The translations under genes and the position numbers were made by a program. A stretch of 51,509 nucleotides of DNA from Pseudomonadota bacterium (lineage in GTDB: Bacteria; Pseudomonadota; Alphaproteobacteria; Rhizobiales; Rhizobiaceae): contig JAEWLS010000009.1 in assembly GCA_023457435.1 (NCBI GenBank), positions 1 through 51,509 on the forward strand, given 5' to 3'. Below, piece after piece: positions 50,046 through 51,509 of this stretch. The notes beneath the pieces were generated by a model that did not search any database, had not been told where the DNA came from, and saw only the letters and a program-made list of their open reading frames with translations. Positions within the stretch are counted from its first letter, which is position 1. Each line of letters starts with the position of its first letter.

Positions 50046-51509
50046 ATGGCAGTTTACTATGGAACGACTGGCGCCGACTCAATTTCTGGCAGCTCTGGGA
50101 ACGACGAATTTCGATATTCCGGCGGAAGCGACACCATTGTCGGAGGTGCTGGCGAAGACGTCTTTCGCGCGCCTGGCGCAGCGGCAGACTACACGACACA
50201 GTTTTTCTCTGATGGGTCCGCGACGCTAGTTCCTACTGCAGGTGGCGACACAATCCGCCTTATCGGTATTGAAAAGATCGAGTTCAACCAAGAAAAGTTC
50301 AACCTGGCATTCAACGACCCAGCGGATGCGAAAATCGGCGGCGCCGGTCCCGGTTGGGTGAAGGATCGTACGCTGCCGGAGACGTGGGAAATAGATGCTG
50401 GGAAACTGAAAGTAAATGTTAATGAGGCCTTGGGGTCTCCTACTTTCTACCATTACCAAGGAATGAAGTACCTGGCAGATGCCGCGGACGGCAATTCGTC
50501 TTGGAACGCGGGAAGTGGAAGCAAGTTAAGCTATGAGTTTTCCATTCCGGTCGACAACGAATTTGGGCAGCGGACTGGCGTATGGCTGGTCATGGAAAAC
50601 AATGTCGGCGGCATAAGTAGATACCCGATTCTCGAGTACGTTGATGCGGATTCTAATCTCGGAGGAGCCCCTGCAACTGGGCAATCGGATGGTACCGAGG
50701 CGATTGCTGGATTCAGAGCCTATAAAGCCGATGGCACTTGGCAGTGGATCGGGATGCCTGCCGGCGTCGACTCTGATGGCGATGGACATGTAACGGTCGA
50801 ATACCGCTTTAAAGCTGGCGTAAGCCATTCGTGGTGGATCGACGGGGTGATGGTTTTTGAAGACACTTCCGCGGCAACCGATGGTAGTGCTGAGATCAGA
50901 ACATTCATCGTCAACAGCTCAAATCGCGGCGAGGATCAGACCTACACCTACGACAATTTCGTCCTTACTAACGGCGCAGGCGAGACCGTCAACGTTCCGC
51001 CTCCGGTTCCTTCCGGCGGCGGAACTCCCGGCGGTGGCACCGGCGGTGGCAGCACTGCGGCGACGCCCGGCCCGGATATCGTCAGCGGCTCGACCGGCCC
51101 GGACACGATCGATGGCGGCCTCGGCGATGACACCATCGGCGGCGGCGCCGGCGACGACACGGTCACAGGCGGCGACGGCAACGACGTGGCCTTCGGCGGC
51201 GAAGGCAGCGACTTTGTCGGCGGCGGCGCAGGTGATGACAAGGCCTATGGCGGTGCCGGCAACGACACGGTCGCGGGCGGTGCGGGCAACGACGTCGTCG
51301 GCGGCGGCGCCGGCAACGACCAGCTGCTCGGCGGAGCCGGCAACGACACCGTCTACGGCGGTTCCGGCGACGACACGGTATTTGCCGGCTCGGGCGCGGA
51401 CCGCATCTATGGCGGCACCGGCAACGACGTCATCTACTTCGGCACCAACGACGGCGCGGCCGACGTCTATGCCTCCGTCGCGAGCAACGGCAGCGACACG
51501 CTGTGGGGC
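50046..51509 (+). CDS. large RTX protein with unrecognised central domain (3' end beyond window)
   Basis: An open frame of 488 codons reaching the window end without a stop. The ATG at 50046 has AGGGAG 8 nt upstream. Residues 1-37 carry two or three RTX-like units (GTTGADSIS; GGAGEDVFR). Residues about 38-90 form a bridge (IRLIGIEKIEFNQEKFN). Residues about 105-315 are a Trp/Tyr-rich beta domain (WVKDRTLPETWEID; SHSWWIDGVMVFED; YTYDNFVLTNG), perhaps a concanavalin-like jelly roll. A Pro/Gly linker (about 318-338) leads to a new RTX array (about 345-488). There is no signal peptide; type I export is likely. No protease motif is present. The central DNA is less GC-rich. Confidence 0.85.
   Translation, partial: MAVYYGTTGADSISGSSGNDEFRYSGGSDTIVGGAGEDVFRAPGAAADYTTQFFSDGSATLVPTAGGDTIRLIGIEKIEFNQEKFNLAFNDPADAKIGGAGPGWVKDRTLPETWEIDAGKLKVNVNEALGSPTFYHYQGMKYLADAADGNSSWNAGSGSKLSYEFSIPVDNEFGQRTGVWLVMENNVGGISRYPILEYVDADSNLGGAPATGQSDGTEAIAGFRAYKADGTWQWIGMPAGVDSDGDGHVTVEYRFKAGVSHSWWIDGVMVFEDTSAATDGSAEIRTFIVNSSNRGEDQTYTYDNFVLTNGAGETVNVPPPVPSGGGTPGGGTGGGSTAATPGPDIVSGSTGPDTIDGGLGDDTIGGGAGDDTVTGGDGNDVAFGGEGSDFVGGGAGDDKAYGGAGNDTVAGGAGNDVVGGGAGNDQLLGGAGNDTVYGGSGDDTVFAGSGADRIYGGTGNDVIYFGTNDGAADVYASVASNGSDTLWG
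51085..51509 (+). repeat. RTX nonapeptide repeats of the third gene, continuing past the window
   Basis: At least 13 units such as GGLGDDTIG, GGAGNDTVA, GGAGNDQLL and GGSGDDTVF, still continuing at the window edge. Confidence 0.88.

Overview
The window is a GC-rich chromosomal segment from an alphaproteobacterium, most likely a member of the Hyphomicrobiales (Rhizobiales). The evidence is gene order: rpsR-rpsF beside fabD-fabG-acpP-fabF-mltG-yicC-gmk, an lptF-lptG-lptD-surA-rsmA run, uvrC-pgsA-moaD-moaE, and purM-purN divergent from a CDP-alcohol phosphotransferase, a PerM-type permease and hdaA. An Omp25/31-like porin and an NDUFS4-type complex I protein fit the same group. Genus cannot be fixed by eye.

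Layout. 1-2.9 kb: start of rpsR and all of rpsF (-), a glycine-zipper lipoprotein (+) and a two-gene ABC-2 exporter (-). 3.1-9.8 kb (+): fatty acid synthesis (fabD, fabG, acpP, fabF), then mltG, yicC, gmk and a small membrane protein. 9.8-16.3 kb (-): the outer-membrane/LPS-transport block lptF-lptG-lptD-surA-rsmA, with pdxA missing from its customary place. 16.5-23.8 kb: pepA and holC (+), an ArsR-SRPBCC pair (-) with a candidate operator, an ABC-F ATPase (+), a membrane protein, a secreted glycine-repeat protein and a DinB protein (-), and ndk (+). 23.9-29.8 kb (-): a GGDEF-EAL protein, moaE, moaD, pgsA, uvrC. 30-31.1 kb (+): a PTR1/FolM-type reductase overlapping folB. 31.3-34.4 kb: porin-like Omp (+), GST, RNase T2 and a secreted protein (-), and another secreted protein (+). 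34.4-41.8 kb: rlmJ (-), a molybdopterin oxidoreductase (+), purN/purM (-), CDP-alcohol phosphotransferase, PerM-like permease and hdaA (+). 41.9-43.1 kb: two small uncharacterised proteins, tRNA-Arg(TCT), the NDUFS4-like protein and tRNA-Pro(TGG).

From 43.2 kb on the region is accessory and concerns the cell surface: an O-antigen ligase/polymerase-like protein and a DegT/WbpE-like sugar aminotransferase (-), then three consecutive RTX genes (+). Two of these encode complete serralysin-type (M10) zinc proteases. The third starts at 50046, is open to the window end, and carries an unrecognised central domain of lower GC. No type I secretion genes are in the window.

Most operons are tightly packed, with ATGA/GTGA overlaps at ABC ATPase/permease, lptF/lptG, ArsR/SRPBCC and pteridine reductase/folB. 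Several genes use GTG or TTG starts that are fixed by good Shine-Dalgarno sequences. Six intrinsic terminators are visible. All assignments come from reading the sequence; no database search was possible.
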